From contig JBBIOD010000005.1 of NCBI GenBank assembly GCA_037443545.1, forward strand, positions 1-64,000: a DNA stretch of 64,000 bases, given 5' to 3'. Position 1 is the first letter of the stretch, and each line of letters opens with the position of its first letter. This document shows, piece after piece, positions 63,356 to 64,000 of the stretch. The notes beneath the pieces are model-generated. The model was given only the letters and a program-made list of their open reading frames with translations. It was not told the origin of the DNA and made no database searches. The DNA is from JASEGV01 sp037443545. Lineage in GTDB: Bacteria; Bacteroidota; Ignavibacteria; UBA10030; BY39. The position numbers were made by a program, and so were the translations under genes.

Positions 63356-63384
63356 AATATAAGAAATATCCCGATTGTTGTCAA
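63356..63384 (-). promoter_or_regulatory. Strong sigma70-type promoter of the TonB receptor operon
   Basis: Minus-strand TTGACA (63379-63384), a 17-nt spacer and TATATT (63356-63361), giving a long 5' leader (about 140 nt) to the receptor start. Confidence 0.65.
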
Positions 63385-63437
63385 GTGTAAGTTAATTTTC
63401 TTGAAAAAAGGAAAAGGCTTTTTAATGGATAATAACT

Positions 63438-64000
63438 TTAAAATGATATTAGGTTCGCTAATATTTTATGAGCACCCTCCTGTATGTTCAATAATTGATA
63501 ATGTAATGCCATATTCACGTAAATAACTGTGCCTTTAAAATACTTTTGGGTTAGTATAAGGGGGGTTTTGTCGATTGATGATATTATCGGAAATTCTATT
63601 TCTTTTGTTGACGTAATACTTACTTCGTTCGTAGTTCTATTGTAAATCCAATTTTGTAAATCCTCATCGGTTATTTTATTAGGTATGTTTAATATTCTAT
63701 GGTTAGAATCTATTATAACTGGTGAGTTTTCATCATAAATGAACGACCGAGTTAACTTGATATCACCTAACAGCGACACTGAATCCCAAAATTTATAATC
63801 CTGAGATAATACTATTAAAGTTCCGCCGGCAGCCACAAATGGTTCGATTAAATTCTTAAAAGATTTCAGCTTTTCGATAGAATTTCTATCAATAATTATT
63901 ACATCTAAATTATCCGCACCAGTTTGTAACATGTTCATTTCGTTCAGCTCTACAAATTTTACACTAAGTCTTTGTAGTGTTAATTTGGTTAGCGAGTTCA
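63438..64000 (-). CDS. C-terminal part of a GATase1-like protein, start beyond the window
   Basis: The frame is open to the right edge, so only the last 187 residues are visible. The segment LDVIIIDRN, the FVAAGGTLIVLSQ strand-turn and the closing FKGTVIYVNMALHYQLL pattern resemble the class I glutamine-amidotransferase-like fold that often forms the C-terminal half of larger proteins (including PIG-L-type deacetylases). No nucleophilic Cys is visible. The rest of the protein cannot be judged. Confidence 0.55.
   Translation of the reverse strand, partial: NSLTKLTLQRLSVKFVELNEMNMLQTGADNLDVIIIDRNSIEKLKSFKNLIEPFVAAGGTLIVLSQDYKFWDSVSLLGDIKLTRSFIYDENSPVIIDSNHRILNIPNKITDEDLQNWIYNRTTNEVSITSTKEIEFPIISSIDKTPLILTQKYFKGTVIYVNMALHYQLLNIQEGAHKILANLISF

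Overview
The window looks like chromosomal DNA from an AT-rich, Gram-negative member of the Bacteroidota/Chlorobi/Ignavibacteriota lineage. The evidence is type IX secretion (T9SS) cargo tails, four PorV/PorQ-like or T9SS-linked outer-membrane proteins, a carboxypeptidase-regulatory/TonB receptor, the tiny AURKAIP1/COX24-type ribosomal protein, and HpnC-HpnD-HpnE squalene synthesis. Many genes have clear Shine-Dalgarno sequences, and the best promoters read TTGnnn-N17-TATATT. That differs from the usual TTTG/TAnnTTTG of Bacteroidia and points to an Ignavibacteria-like group. No insertion sequence, prophage or CRISPR array is visible.

Layout: 1-2405 (minus): CydA-like oxidase subunit (cut by the window edge), NifU-type scaffold and Mrp/ApbC. 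2883-8566 (minus): one transcription unit of M16 peptidase, aminotransferase and complex I subunits NuoG-NuoH-NuoI. 8629-10468: uridine kinase and a membrane glycosyltransferase. 10516-14291: an accessory-looking block with a Fis/AAA+ regulator that has lost the GAFTGA loop, a polytopic membrane protein of unknown family, a small secreted peptide made of three 16-residue repeats, and a site-2 protease. 14337-19082 (plus): lipoprotein, T9SS propeller protein, two PorV/PorQ-like proteins and a thioredoxin. 19109-22187 (minus): hpnE-hpnD-hpnC. 22281-27543 (plus): tRNA(CAU), tilS, hpt, ftsH, a SEC59-like kinase and a nucleoside deoxyribosyltransferase-like protein.

27813-47140 is almost entirely minus-strand housekeeping: HdrD-like Fe-S protein, PhzF, YjbQ, RdgB, RadA, NAD kinase, DUF1844, three surface-glycan genes, LeuS, an amidohydrolase, a Sll1717-type P-loop ATPase, a HIT protein, EF-G, and small DUF948/YtxH envelope proteins. 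47311-55434 holds a membrane transporter-like protein, a P-loop kinase, a 5'-nucleotidase lipoprotein, the mS38-like ribosomal protein, TPR, HU, SppA, a CNNM/CorC-type protein, SSB and an NHL propeller. 55508-63207 is an outer-membrane/secretion operon (TonB receptor, 1161-residue T9SS protein, PorV-like). The right edge cuts a GATase1-like protein.

The most unusual item is the repeat peptide at 12975-13235. Its three repeats differ only by silent changes, so the peptide sequence itself is under selection. It is divergent from a membrane-protein/regulator operon, with a CRP/FNR-like palindrome between them, and lies next to an intramembrane protease. A peptide-signalling role is a hypothesis, not something the sequence proves.
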